A DNA stretch of 64,000 nucleotides from Jaltomata sinuosa (GCA_003996215.1 QJPP01000821.1:248001-312000), one strand, 5' to 3'; shown: positions 46,001 through 59,539, numbered from the stretch's first letter. Program-made: numbers and translations. Notes: generated by a model from the sequence alone, not told the origin.

Positions 46001-49000
46001 CTCTAGTGCCCCTCACACCTCTACCAGTAGCAGATGAAAGACCAGCCATGGCAGCAGCAGCAAATGACATTGCACCCCTTGAACCATAGGAACTCCTACT
46101 TCTGAACTCAACGGAATCAGATCCCCGAGCAGAAGCAGTTCTGCTCCTAGAACCACCACCAGCATTTGTATTGCTACCAGTTGGTGTCTGTGCTAGAGGG
46201 CTATCCTCCAAAGAAGCTCCCAATTTAACATCATGCACTTCATCTGCCATGCAGACAGGAAGAGTATCATCCCTTAGCACCTGGAAAAATGGGCAGAAAA
46301 ACTAAGAATATCGTTAATACAATATTTGCACCATCTATATCTAACATTGAAAGAGATTTTCAGAGTGATACATCAAGAAAAGGATAAAAATACCCACATA
46401 GGAGAGAAAATATAACCCCTCCCTCTGCCCCACAAAAAAAGCAGTTCACGAATAGATGTATTCTTAAAGAAAGCCATTCACATCTTACCCGTACCTCCCC
46501 AATCCCTCCCCTCAAAGGAAATCTCACTGGCTTCACCATTCAATCACTTTCCCTACAAGCACCAGCTATTACTTTATATTTTAAAGTTTCAGTTACAAAC
46601 ATAGGAGGGGAAGGGTTTGATTGTGCCAAAAAAATTATCTCATTGTTAAATTCATGTCTAATTCAAGAACCAAACGCAGGACAAAGGTTTGCCCACTCCC
46701 ATCCATAGTCCCTGCTTAACGAATCCTCATGATTTCCTAATCGTAAGAGCTTTCACAATTCCATTTCTCAAAACTCCTTGCTATAATAGAACAGATTTAT
46801 CCTATATGAAGATAACACCAAACCAAAAACCCCTTTGATGGAAACACCACATAATACCCCAGACCAAGTCCCATTTTTTACTTGAACCCTAATCCACAAG
46901 CACACTGAGCTCATGTTTGTTTTCTAAAAGAAATTTATCTATCAGGCTTTCCTTTTTTTTCTAATAATCGTGGTGTTCGGGCCACAGCTTGCGCACACAT
47001 CAACTAATTCCATGGAGTACTCTCTACCTCCCACAAATACATGTACCGGGTAACTCTGTCTACCATAACGGGTAACTCTGTCCCCCAAGCTTGGACAACT
47101 GGGAAGAGCAAGTGATTTTGACTCAGCTGGGAACACTTCCCTTTTTTCCAACACAATCAACCCAATTAAAGCATCCCAGGGGCTAGTTTCCCGTGGCCAC
47201 CATTTATAAAATTTATCTACTTCTAGTTACACTCCTTGCACTAAAGGGAAGAGTTGCATCTTTAAGAATCAGTAAATCAAAAAGCTTAGAACACTGATGC
47301 AGCTTTCAATCTAAAGTAATTTCTTTGCCTAATAGTGTTCAAGAAGACTTTGAACTCTTAAATATGGAGATCAAGTTAATCCATTTGAACAAGTTAGACC
47401 AAAAACAAGAAACATAGAAAGAAAAAAAGGAAGAGAGAAATAACAACATACATCATCATGGTCGTCTTCATCTTCGTCGGACATATCGTCCTCAATCACC
47501 AAAGCATCATCAAGTTCAATGAGAGAAGGATGCAGCTCGTCATCCTTAACATGAGAACAAGCAGCTAAATGTCAGCATTCAGGTGGACATTAAATCCATT
47601 AACCCCACCTTAGTAGTTGAAAAATGTAAGCAAGGCCACCAACAAAAAGAATCAAGGTTTCCCATAAATATCTTTGCTTCATCAGGAAAACTCAAATTTT
47701 CAATAAAGCAATAGGGATGATCGACAAAATAATTTAATCCCCTTCAAGAAGCTAATTATGTCAAGAATTTTAGACAGAAAAGAAAGATACTACATTAAAT
47801 TGGAGGAAGTTTCAGATATTAAACAAAATGTTTGATTCCTCCGGAGCCTTGTGTGATAAAAAGGTACCACCAAAACTTAGCGGTAAATTCTACAAAGTCG
47901 TGGTTAGACCGACTTGATGTATGGGGCGAAGTGCTCGCCAGTCAAGAACTCTCCTGCTCAGAAGCTGCAAGTTGTGGATATGAGGACGCTGAGATGGATG
48001 TGTGGGCATACTTAGAGAGATAAGATTAGGAATGAAGATATCGGGGACAAGATGAGAGTGGCCTCCATGGTGGACAAGATGAGGGAGGCGAGGTTGAGAT
48101 GGTTTGGGCATGTGAAGAGAAGATGCGCAGAAGCCCCAGTGAGGAGGTGTGAAAGGTTGGATACGACGAGAACAAGGAGAAGTAGAAGTAGACTGAAGAA
48201 GTATTGAGAGAGGTGATTAGACAGGACATGGCGTAGCTGCAGCTAACTGTGGCCATGACCTTAGATAGGAGGGTATGGAGGTCGCAAATTAGGATAGAAG
48301 GTTAGTAGGTTGTTGAGTGTTGTCGCGCTTTTCAGTGGGCTTAGGCTTGGTCGTGGTTTGTAGCACCGTGTATGTCGTAGTATTAGCCTTATTCGTGTAG
48401 TTTCTTGATTTTTGATATATGTTATCATATCACGGTACTGTTCCTTTTCTGTATGCTTTGTATTGCTTTCCGTATTAGTTGTCATGGTTTCATCATTGCC
48501 GTATTTCCTCGTTCACAACTATTTTGATTTGATGCACTTGAGCCGAGAGTCTTTCGGAAAAACCCTCCACCTCCACGAGGTAAGGGTAAGGTTTGCGTAC
48601 ACTCTACCCTCCCCAGACCTCACTTGTGAGATTACACTGGGTATGTAGTAGTTGTTGGCTTAAAAGGGCCAGAGTCAACTTCTGATTAGGGGTTTGCAAA
48701 ATTTGGTTCAAATATTACAATTCAAATCATTTAAAACTGTCATTCAGTTTGTTTGGTTCCAATAATTTTTGAAATCAAATCAAATTGTAAATCATAGTTT
48801 GATTAGAAGTTACAATTTTTAAACATTTATCCAAAAAATCATAAAAATTAAACATATGTAAATACTGGTATGCAATCTATAAACCCTAAAAGATTTACTT
48901 TTATCCCTGATCTCGGTTAATTTTATATGAACATTAGTTTGATGAACTATTAGATTTCATAAAGTTAAGGCTGCTCTAGCCTCTATGAATATAAGATATA

Positions 49001-52000
49001 TTCTTATTCTACTGTAAACCCTGTACTCCTCATCCAAATTTTGGTTGATTTACAAACCAAACCAAAGCTCAGTTTGGTTTCAAGGTTTAAATGGCTTGGC
49101 AAAATCATGAACCGTCAAGAAATAATATCCTTTCTTGGCTTGATCAGTGTTATACTGTTATAACAGGGACTAATGTGGTTGATAACTTCACAAGTTCCCT
49201 GGAATCTTTCTTTTCTTTTCTTTTTTTGAAATTATGTTATCTTTCTTATTTTAAACAATCATCCTATTTCACCAACAAATAGTTGACGCGAAGAGAAAAA
49301 ACATAGAAAATAAGAAATCTAAATTAATGGCTCTAAACACTTATGAGTTATGAAGTTTAATTTGGGAACCCTACAAGATTACTCCTTCATTTTAAGTGAA
49401 CTCTAGCAACTGCTAAGCCAAACATCTCCAATATACATACATTCAAAGCATAACAAGCATAATAAAGTGAACAAAATTACCTCTGAACTAGAGTCCCCGT
49501 TAACAGGTTTCTCCTCTGTTAAGGCCTTCTCCAGGGCAGCTCTTATTCTAGCAGGATTTCTTGTTTGAATTCCTCTGCCATCTTTTTGAGGAGGCTTCAA
49601 AACCGCTTTTCCTTTGCCCTTCGAAGAGATTCCATCACTGTTATCAATATTAACTGCCGACCTAGATCGTGCAGAATGACGACGAGATGCAGAGGCAGGA
49701 GTGGACATAGATGGAGATGATGCACTGCCTCCTGCAGGTGTAGTCCCAGACCCAGAGTTACCTGCAGAAGCAGAGGCCTTCTGTCCAGCCTCAGGTCTCT
49801 CAACTCGGGCCCAGAGGAATTCTTCAATAGCTACTAAACTTGCCAAAGGATCAATCAACAAAACATTTGAAGAGTAGTCACGGAGGGTTTTCTCTCCTTG
49901 AGCTCTGCAAAGGCGCAGCTTAAATGGCTGAGACAAAACACTTAAACCTGAAGAAAGACGTGCATTTCCAGTCGATGATCTGGAACTATGACTCAGCACA
50001 ACAGGAAAACGCTCCAATGAACATAGAGCATTTTGAAGCTTTTGAACCAGAACAGTCATGGGAACCATACTTCCACCATCAACACCAGCAGGAAGGGCAA
50101 CTGCAATAAAAGACTTGTATCGTCTAATTGCTTGTTGTCGAAGCCTAGACAAAGCAGTATCAGAGATTCTTTCCTTAGAAAGGTATTCAAACGTAAAATA
50201 TTTCAGCAAAGAAGCAACAACTCCACTTCCACTGAACTCAAAAGTTGAAACACCGTCCCCTTTGCTGAGTTCCCCCATCATGGCAGCTATCATTTCAGCC
50301 AAGTCTTCTTCCTTTCCAACAGAACTATCCCCAAGCTGAGGAACAAATGTTTTTGATTTTCCTTTAGGTTTAGCAATCTGCTCATCAATACCAGCATTCA
50401 ACTTCACGCAGAGATTCTTCAATCGTATAAGATCATCTGTGACACCAGCTTCAGCGGCCTCAGAATCTGAAGGGAAGTATTTATCCTTGAAAGCTTTTGC
50501 ACACGTACTGACTGACATCCGAAGGCTAGAATTGACCGTCGGAATTTCCATCAAATTTGGCGGAGATCCCGTACATGGAACTGGACTTGTAGGATCTTCA
50601 ACAGAAGTTGCATCTGTATTGGAATTAGCGCTACGGCGTCGATTATGTTTCTCCTTCTCAGAACGTGTTGGCTGGGGAGGAGCAGAAACATGAGAACCAG
50701 ACAACATAAAGGCATCTACAGCATGAACAACACCTTCCCGGACAAACATCTTGCCAAAAACTCCAGGGAGCTTCTCCATTAGAATCTCTGCTATTTGAAG
50801 AGTGGGCACCAATACTTGGGGATCCTTCCATGCCAAAACCCCAGCCAAGAAACTATTAAGAAATTACACTCAAGCATTACTTTCATGGAACTTGAACTGA
50901 GAAAAATATCACTGAAAGAAATATTGTCCTATGGATAAACATTACTTCCACGGGCCAAATGTTGAAGAATAATATCAAGCTTTAATTTGGTCCCAACATA
51001 CCTTGATAAATTGGTGACATTAATTAAAGACTGAATCATATCTGCATTACTGAAATACATAAGTTTTCCAATAACTGAGAGGCACTTGTGGCGTGCTGCC
51101 GTATTCACACTGGATCCGTATGTCTGATCAGCAAAACGAGCAACAGGAAGTCACATCTCTAGTGTCTGTCCACTATGGTAAGGGGGTGCTAGTAATACAC
51201 CCATAGATTTATAATACTAACCTGGATTAGAACAGGAAGGAGATCCATTCCAAATTGTTGCAGAAGTTCAGGTTCATCATTCAATAGTTTCTCACGAGCT
51301 GATACCTCCTGAGAAGATGCATTCAGATCCTCCTGTTTGCTAGAACCACTAGCAGAGGACTTCCTCATAAAAGAACCCCTAGTGAACAAATTTGTGCTAA
51401 CTGGAAGAGAGATAGTTCCTTGAGGCAGTGGAGGAAGAAGTTCATTTGCCAGATTCACAATCTCAAAAATCTACAATAAGAAGAAAGTACACTTGTGATC
51501 TATCATAAAAGCAAGAACCAGAATGCCTTGAAAGTGATTACAGAAAGAGGTCTAATTCAACTAGCAGTTTATTTATGTGTCATGCAAATTACATGAATAA
51601 TATTCCCACAAAACAAAAATTACCAAGCCTAATACTTAGGAAAGTTCTCAGGGCTTCCCTGGAAGTTTAACTGAGCAGTAAAAGAAATAGACACCGCTGA
51701 ATGTTAACGAACTAACTAGATCCTCATCATTAACTGCGAAAATAAATTCTGGACTCAGATGTTTCATTCCAGACAGAGACACACCGAGGCCTTACTACCT
51801 TGTTTTGAAACAAAAGGTTGCCCCTGTTAATCCTATAACACTTTCTTTATGAAGTGTTTGACTGTACTTTTAATTCCCTCGAGAAAAACTCCAGCAATTT
51901 CTCGGTATTTTCATAGAACATCTATTCCTTGGGGAATGACAAAGTAAAGACAGAGAAACGAAACTCAAACGGACTCCTACTGTTTTCTCGATTCATTCCA

Positions 52001-54229
52001 CAAACTAATACTCAACCCCTAGTTATTGTCCACTTCCACTTATCCGCGTGAAAATACATAGAATATCTAATCCTGTCTTGTCATGCCACAAATATCCAAT
52101 ATTCAATATGCGCTACTTGTTACAAAATCTCTATAATTTAGTAAAAGTCATATTTCTTCTTTCTGATACTTCTGAACAAACCCTTGTGGCAATAGTGACA
52201 AACAAAGCAAGCAGTGGATTGCGAAAATTAAAGCTATCACGCATACCTGCTCTGCAGGTCTGCTCAAGGCAGGTGAAATAGAGACAGAGGCTGATAAAAT
52301 GTCATTGAGGATCCCACTGATACCAAGCATCATCAAGGTTTTAGCCCCTAATGGAGATCCACTGGCACACGTAGAAAGAAGCCGGATCAAGCCCTACAAA
52401 CCAAATCAAGTCATAATACAGCCCCGTGTAAACGATCAACACATTCAAGAACTGAACTTACTGTGTAAGTTTCCGTGCTGAGAGAAGCCTGACCACCTCC
52501 AGAATTACTGGTTGAGATGAGGGAGGCAGCCTGTGTTACAAGTCCGTGATTGCAGAGTTCATCTAGCTTCTCTGGAGACGATGCAAATGCTTCAGCAATT
52601 CGGGTCAAGCAGATAGAAGCATGTTCTAATACCTACACACACATCCAAGCACCAGGAAATAAAATATAAAGAGAAAAGGCTTAACCAAATTGAGAAGGGG
52701 AAAAGGACGAAAATAAGGTCATTAAACCAAAAAAATTGACAAATCTCCCTATGATTTTGTTACGATGTGATGACAATCAAACCTTTGCATCATGGTACTG
52801 AAGGAGATTCGTCAACAACGGAACAGCTTCCATCACAAAGTCAGCAGCATCCGAAGGCAGCTTCTTGCACATGTTAGCAGCAGTTGCTAGTGCTACTCTC
52901 TATGGGAGAATGGAAAAAAGATCAGAATGATATTCAACCTACTAATGGAACTATCAATGGCTTATATCAATAAAATCATTTACAATTTATTAGCTTCTCT
53001 ACCTGAACACCAGTGGAAAAGAAATCAAGATACGAAATCACGGCCATGAGTGCACCTGCTCGCAAACAAGCAGTTGGATCTTCCTGAGATATCTTCTTTA
53101 AAGCTTGTAGAGACTGTTAAAGCTAAACATTAGAATCATAACTCAAACTTTTCCTCATGTCAATATTAAGCAAACTGCAGTGCTTACAAGGCTGATTCTA
53201 TTAGCAGAGATGTTATCTATAGAATTTCTACTTCTAGAGAACTCTTAATGTTATCATAAATATACAAATTATTGAGCATTGGAACGAAATGAGTCCAAAT
53301 GGAATTATTCATATAATAAACCCCAACTGGTTTCGGATTTAGATGCAATTATTGCTGTTGTCATTATGTACAAGGCCCAACTCTAGTGAAATCAATTCGC
53401 TTTGACACAAAGGAATAAACTTTTTCACCTGTTCAGCTAAGTCCATGTATTCAATGGTGAGCAGGCGGGCTACGAAACATGAAACTGCTCCATAATGCAC
53501 AACAGCAGGACAAGAAGATGGCAGAACATCAACCAAATGGGTTAACGCCCTAGCTGCGAGAAGCATAATATCAGGATTACTCATATGATTAAGCAACCCT
53601 ACAAGCACAGGTACAAAAGAGTCCACTGAAAAAGTGCTCAACGAGTCTTCTGTCCCAATGGAAAGCATCACACAAAGCTGCGTCAATGCCTCTATTTGTT
53701 TCCCTTCTTCCCCATCAGCTCTCAAGCCCGATAACATCTTCTTCAGCCGCCCGTTCTGTTGCGATGAGGAAGTGGACACCATTGCTGAACTCGGCAGTAA
53801 ATCATCCAAACCAGCACCCAATTTTCTCAACAATCCTTGAAGTGCACTACTTGCTGAAGTCAAGTTCTGGTGCAAAATCCCAGCACCACCTTCACTTTCA
53901 TTATCATCTTCATCATCCCCACCAGTATCCATGTTCAAACCCATATCGTGCTCTTTTTCCTTACCCTTCTCTGGATGATTATTTTTATCTGACCCGTGAT
54001 TCTTTCCACGGCGGGTTCGGGTCCCCGACCCGGAAGATTCATTCGTGGAGTCCATCGTGAGTGAACGATTTGTGAATCGGGAACGAGTTGAGATCGAGTT
54101 TGAGGTGGCGCGTGTGGTTAGACGAGCTCGCTTAACAGCGCGTGTGGTGGGACCTGAGGAAGGAGAAGAAGAAGAAGCAGAAGGCGCTGATGACGTGGCC
54201 TCCGTCCGTTTCCGGCTCCGAGTTTCCAT
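43042..54229 (-). CDS. UPL3: HECT-type E3 ubiquitin-protein ligase UPL3 (KAKTUS)
   Basis: Seventeen coding exons with GT...AG borders, in coding order: 54229-53429, 53113-53003, 52899-52783, 52632-52462, 52393-52247, 51470-51222, 51123-51002, 50852-49481, 47544-47452, 46280-44736, 44627-44403, 44254-44150, 43955-43875, 43784-43716, 43588-43460, 43376-43254, 43107-43042 (stop TAA). Phases agree throughout and give about 1841 residues, near Arabidopsis UPL3. The start is METRSRKR. There follow a Ser-rich basic N-terminus, armadillo-like repeats (about 130-540), a low-complexity linker, an acidic stretch (1031-1061) and the HECT domain (about 1430-1841). The catalytic Cys of MTCANYLKLPPY is residue 1808 (codon 43292-43290), and the C-terminus is GQGSFDLS. 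HECT ligases take ubiquitin from an E2 onto this Cys and pass it to substrates; Arabidopsis UPL3 limits trichome endoreduplication through GL3/EGL3. Introns 8 and 9 are the longest. No disruption was seen, so the gene appears functional. Confidence 0.95.
47790..48666 (+). mobile_element. 5'-truncated LINE in UPL3 intron 8
   Basis: It lies opposite to the gene inside the 47545-49480 intron. Broken frames read SGALCDKKVPPKL, KFYKVVVRPT, LRWFGHVKRR, IRQDMA and MTLDRRVWRSQIRIEG, the C-terminal end of a plant LINE RT. It ends in the tail TTTGCGTACACTCTACCC ... ACACTGGGTATG followed by GTAGTAGTTGTTGG. Frameshifts and stops make it inactive. The 5' limit is approximate and no target duplication was identified. 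Confidence 0.75.
48667..49480. other. Remainder of UPL3 intron 8
   Basis: AT-rich intron sequence. Around 48700-49090 it repeats TTTGGTTY/AAACCAAA words that may be an old small transposon. No gene is present. Confidence 0.5.
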
Positions 54230-54600
54230 ACAAAACCGAACACCGAACAAGGTCGCCGATTAATCGGCGATCAGACACAGACCGGTAACGGAATTTGGAT
54301 CATATTTCAGAAGCCCTAATTCACAAAATTGGGCGGGGTAAAAAGGGGAACTTTGATTGTTCCAGTTCAATCTTCCGTCACAATATTTGCAAAAATTAAA
54401 TGATTTTATTGTATTGCAGTGAAGCACTCTTCAAGAAATCGGTAGGTAAAAAGGAGATAGGATTCTGTAAAGAAGAGGAATATAAGCAAGAAATGGAAGG
54501 AAAAAAAAAAAAAGAGGAGTTACTAGTAATTTAAATATAGAAAATGAAATAGAATCTAACTGAAAATTTTGATCTTGTTTGGTTGATTTTTTATTCTTTT
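54230..54600 (-). promoter_or_regulatory. UPL3 5' flank and presumed 5' UTR
   Basis: This is the only non-repeat DNA between the start codon and the first MITE. A clear TATA box was not found. It includes an A-rich run near 54500. The transcription start is unknown. Confidence 0.4.
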
Positions 54601-54702
54601 TTGGTTAAGTGGATGATTAATACAAAAACACATCAGATTGCGTGCTAGCAGGAGTTGTGCTGCTAATTTGTTGTTAAATTTGTCCATCACATTAATATTG
54701 TG

Positions 54703-55132
54703 GGAAAAGGGTTAAAATATTCCTTTACTTTCATTTATTAATTAAATTTGTCATTTGTTATACTATGCCATTAAATATATCTCTATTATTATGAAAGTAT
54801 TTAAATATGTCCCTATTTTAAATGAAATTCGCCAAATCAGACAAATATTCATGGTTGAACTCTCATCTTAAAAAGGAAAAATGGGTTAGGGTGTTTATAA
54901 TTAGGGTATAATATGATATGGGTTATTTAATTTAGTGGATTGAGTCGGGTTAAAAGAAGAGAGTAGATTATTTAGGAGAAATTGAATATTTTGTTTGATT
55001 TGGAAAATTTCATCTAAAATAAGGGTATTTGAATACTTTCATTACGGTAGGGGTATATTTAACCGCATAATATAACGAATGACAAATTTAACTAATAAAC
55101 AAAAATAAAGGGTTATTTTTTACCCCTTTTCC
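54703..55132. mobile_element. Foldback/MITE-like element 1 upstream of UPL3
   Basis: Long terminal inverted repeats of about 130 bp. The left arm runs from GGAAAAGGGTTAAAATATTCC through AATGAAAGTATTTAAATA-like sequence; the right arm ends ...AAAGGGTTATTTTTTACCCC TTTTCC and is its complement with substitutions. The 150-bp centre has no coding capacity. The class is uncertain; long arms are typical of foldback or Mutator-like MITEs. Confidence 0.75.
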
Positions 55133-55170
55133 TGATATTATTTATAATTCTTTATTTTATAAAATAGAAA

Positions 55171-55870
55171 ATACATAAAATAACAGTCAAACTTACTTTA
55201 GTACATTAACTTTACGGACATTTAAATATCTCCTAAACAACTTTCAAGTGAATAAATATCACCCTAAGACTATAATACCAGTCTCAAAATGGAGAATACA
55301 TTACACACGCGTCATGCCATTATCACGTCAGTGTCATATCATTGCCACGTCAGAGCTACATAAAAAATTATTTAATTTTTTTAAATTTTATATTTTTCTT
55401 CCTTTCTCTCTCTCTCCCATGGATGCAAGATACTAGAACTTTAATTTTGATTTTTTCATTGCCAAGATTCTAGCAAAATTTATTACTGGTAATCTTCTCT
55501 CAATTTTCTTCCTTCATTAACATCTATTTCAAAAGCTTCATTTTAAAAAATATGTAAAGGGTGAAGTTCGTCGAAGAAGAAGAAAAGGGGGAGGGGAGGG
55601 AGGGTTGTTGAAGAAGAAAGGGGGTAGAAGAGTTTGAAGAAGATGAAAGGGGTGGGATAGAGGGTATTTTTATTTTTATTGTAATAGACAGATTAGTGGG
55701 ATCACCTTCATTTTTAAAAAGAGTTACGCACTTTTAAAGTATTTTTTATCATGTCAGCTACTAAGGTGGTATTTTATTCACTTGAATGTTATTTAGAGGG
55801 TATTTAAATACCCGTAAAGTTAAAGTGCTAAGTAAATTTGGCTGCCAAGTTTGAGAGTGATTTTATGTAT
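55171..55870. mobile_element. Foldback/MITE-like element 2 upstream of UPL3
   Basis: Arms of about 100 bp. The left starts ATACATAAAATAACAGTCAAAC and includes TTAACTTTACGG, ATTTAAATA and CAAGTGAATAAA. The right (55745-55870) is the inverse: TTATTCACTTG, TATTTAAATACCCGTAAAGTTAA and ending GATTTTATGTAT. The centre contains a GA-rich block (55555-55650). It is non-coding. Confidence 0.75.
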
Positions 55871-57539
55871 TTTTTCTTTATATAGAACAATTAAAATGTT
55901 TATAAATTTGTTCAAACAACATTATTGATAAATTTGGGAGGAACTACTAAAATTCTTAATTTATCAAAAAGTTTTTCTTGATCCTTTCCCTTGTTAGTAA
56001 GTCACCAATTTGATTTTGCTTTTTGAAGTGTATCTTGTCACGTCGCGAGTCTATATCCTAGGCAAAATTGGTATTTAATATCATTATTAGTTTGAGTGTA
56101 TTCATAACATGATATGAAACGTGAGCATACATCTAGACATGAGCGAAAATAAAATTTAAAAGCATTTGAAGAGGTAAGTCTTGTAATTTTTTTTTTTTAT
56201 AAATGTATCATAGTGCTGAAATTCATGAAAAATGATACAAAGATCAAACTCGAAGTACATGATTGACTGTTTATATATGAAGCATCTACATACTAAATAT
56301 TGTCTATAGGACAAGGCCTCAGCATACCTTAAACTGGGCATGCTACTAAAACATAAATAAGGACTAAAACCCCTGAGTCAAAGAGAAGCTCACAAAACGC
56401 CAGAGGTGGAGAATCTAACGTGTTGCCTGATCGCGTGTGTAGACATTAAAATTTTGTGGGACTCTACAAGACGAGTTCAATCATGTTAGATTTCATAGAG
56501 ACTACTCTATCTTGTTTCATGGAGGCTACTCTATCCTAAATCCTAGCTTGGAGGCTACTCCACCCTTAACCTTAAATTACACCTATTTAAAGAGTAGCAT
56601 ATTTCCCTGAAGAGCCATCTCGGAATCTCATAAACTCATCGGATATTCATAAAGAAATCAAGACATCAAATACTACCTTTGACAAAGTTATTGCCCAATA
56701 TTCCTAGCATCAAATACATTGCAAGGAGGTTCACATCATCTTATATTCGAGAAATACGCTATTAATAGCCCTCGAATCACGAAGAATATTCAAATAAAAG
56801 AATCAAGGGATAAACAAAATTGTACCCATATTGTTTATCAATAAAATTATGTTTCATCATATTTTATTTGTGCTTGCAATTTACTTTTTATCACTTTAAA
56901 ATTTATTGGAAATAGTGTGTCTGCGTAACTAAGTATATATCAATTAAAAGATGCAGCACTCCTGACAAAAGGGACATAAGTACATGTAAAATAGTACCAT
57001 CTATAAAATAGCAAAAAGAAATGTGAAGGTACATATTAAAGAGAAACAGAAACAGCCAACAAAATCATAACCATGACATAGAAAGATTAAGAGATCAAAT
57101 AGTTTAGGTTGTCTTAGTGTTAAGTCTCTCATCATATTTTAGTTCGTTAAGTGAGTTTATTAGTATGACCGACATAAACTAACATGTGAGCATATGAAGT
57201 CTGATCTCGGCCCAATAAGCTAAGCTATCTCATACTTTATCAAGTGTGAGACATGATTACATGTCATGAGGAGTCATAATAGCTTGTCCCAGGGGCACAT
57301 CGAGGAGTCGCTCGAACCAACGGTATAATCCTTAACCTACGATATCAAATGTAATTTAAGACATTCGTAATTTAGACTTAGGCCCTCTCGATTAACTGTT
57401 TAACTCCCTTAGCTCATCACATTCATAATTTAGCATGAGTCTCATGTTCATAAGTTTTCCACTTCGTGCGTCATGGCTTGAAACCACTGAAAGCATATTA
57501 TCACGTCATTGTAATGACTTGTTCCGTTGTTATATTGAA
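55871..57539. other. Unassigned AT-rich repeat-like DNA
   Basis: No gene. A TGTCACGTCGCGAG block at 56037 resembles the reversed end of a gypsy LTR but has no partner here. GGAGGCTACTCTATCC-type words recur at 56490-56570. Confidence 0.4.
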
Positions 57540-59322
57540 TTAAGGCATAAGTACCCGGCTAGAAAAGTCTCCAAGTGAGAATTAAAAATCTCGAGCTAGG
57601 GTGAGCTTAGACTAAAATATAATATTATGTGCCTTAGAGGTGATTCGTGTGATATTTTATGGTAGTGTGGTGTCTATTTTTGGATAGCCAACTGCCATAG
57701 GATCTTGTAGAAAGTTTTGGGACGAGAGTCGGAGTCATAAAACTCTGAATATGATAGTTTTCGGGTTGAGAATAATGCTTGGCGTCTATGAAATAATGTG
57801 TATTACGAAATGAGGGTCTGAGAGAAATATAGCAGTGTTTTGAAAATTTCCTTCGCCGCGATGAAAGGACACCTTATTGCGATGATCCATCGCAATGAAC
57901 GATCCTTGTTGTGATAAAGAAATCGTCTATCGCGATGAGGAAATGGGCAGTATACCTGGGTGTTCTGTAGTTTTCTGAGTTATTTCTCTCATAACTCAAC
58001 TTCATCCTAGAGCTCTCAAAAGTGGTTTCTCCAAGAAAGCTAAGACAACCTTCTCCGTCTGAGGTAAGTAATCCATAGAACCCTTAATTTATTGATTAAT
58101 TACCTTCCTTAGACCTCGGGGGGAAGGATTAATTGTGAATTTCTTACAATTAATCCCTAGGAGCATGAACTTGGGGAAAAACCTATTGGTAGGTATAAAA
58201 TCACCTAGAATTGATCTTAAGTCATGCTTTTATGAGTTCTAACATGAAATAATTAGTTCTTAACATGATTAAGGCTAGTGAGGAACCTTGGGTTCCATAA
58301 AGGTGAGACATTTAAGCATAAAAATGGTGAAAAAAGATATGAACTTGATTAGAAACCTTGAGTTCTTGATCCTATGATTGTAATGGGTTTAATTAGTATT
58401 AATTAACCCTTGGAAAACGCTAAAAACCTTATTTAGCAAGTAGAATTATTGGGTTTGATTCCCAAAACCTGAAATGATAGATAACTGGCTAATTACTCCT
58501 ATATTATTGTTATTGTTAGACCTTGTGCATTCCGAAGAGTTAAGAAAGGACAAGGCGGTGGTGGACCAGCTTGTGGGTGTTATATCTTCACTCGAGGTAG
58601 GTTATGATTTGAATTGGAGTCAAGATTCACCTTATTATATGTTTATGGTAAAGTTGTGTAACTCGTGATTGTTCTCCGAACATGGTTGTATTATATGTGT
58701 TTTCCTTGTTGTGCTTGTATAAATAGGCTAAATAAACAGGAAGTGATAAGTAAGCTGAAATGGTTAAGTATGAATAGTGTCTTGGGCACTGAGTATCTTC
58801 GTGAGAATATGGGTCTGAGAAACTAGTTATATAGATATTGATGTTGATACATTTAATATGGAGCGAATACTACGTCAACATGGTATATGGATACCTAGGG
58901 TCCCCCGTAGGTCATGACTAGTGGGCAGAAATAAGATCCATAGCATGTGTGAAAACTTTCTTACCTTGTTTGTATTATTTTATTGTTTATAATAGCGAGT
59001 TGGCTGAGAACTGAGGAGATACTAGAGATACAGTCGATATGAGTAGAGATTGATAGACATAGTGATTATTGGATTCTTAGACTATGTTGGTTTAGAGTTC
59101 AGGACGATGACTTTCAGTTTCTGGGGATATTTTAGTTGCTTGTTCTCCGCACATTGTTTTATTATATATATAAACATTAATTCATTTATGACTTAAGTGA
59201 AATATTTATCTATCTTATTTTAAATTGGTTAAGTCTGAGAGTTGGATTTGGGTTGTTTGGTTCTCACAGAGGGGGTTAGTGTGGGTGCCAATCACGGCTC
59301 ATCTGGGTTGTGACTTGTGACA
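57540..59322 (+). repeat. Element H 5' LTR (start uncertain)
   Basis: The end GGTTGTGACTTGTGACA at 59322 is fixed by the primer site that follows. The left limit is a guess. It contains CGCGATG/TTGCGATG words (57850-57945) and, soon after, CTGAGGTAAGTAAT, a good splice-donor-like site (about 58061-58071). Confidence 0.55.
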
Positions 59323-59325
59323 AAG

Positions 59326-59340
59326 TTGGTATCAGAGCCC
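59326..59340 (+). other. Primer binding site of element H
   Basis: TTGGTATCAGAGCCC contains TGGTATCAGAGC, complementary to the 3' end of initiator tRNA-Met. Confidence 0.9.
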
Positions 59341-59539
59341 CGGGTTTGTTGATCTCGTCGTACTAGAACGAGTCTAGTAAAGTCTTGTAGAATGGTACGG
59401 AGACGTCTGTACTTCTCTGTAGGAGGCTGTAGGACTTTATGAAATCTGAACTTCTTTCATCCCTCGTGCTATAACTTGATTCCAATTGCTATTTTACGAC
59501 CCAAATTGGTATCTAACTCTTTCACTCTTGTTCTCACAG

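Noticed and set aside
49403..50848. UPL3 exon 8 frame extending to 49403
   Set aside because: The frame runs past the GT donor at 49480-49479 into the intron; the coding part ends at 49481.
54230..54250. Upstream in-frame extension of UPL3
   Set aside because: The first codon there is not ATG, and family members start METRSRKR, which is at 54229.
56037..57539. TGTCACGTCGCGAG as the border of a minus-oriented LTR
   Set aside because: It resembles a reversed LTR end, but no second border, target duplication or primer site could be found.
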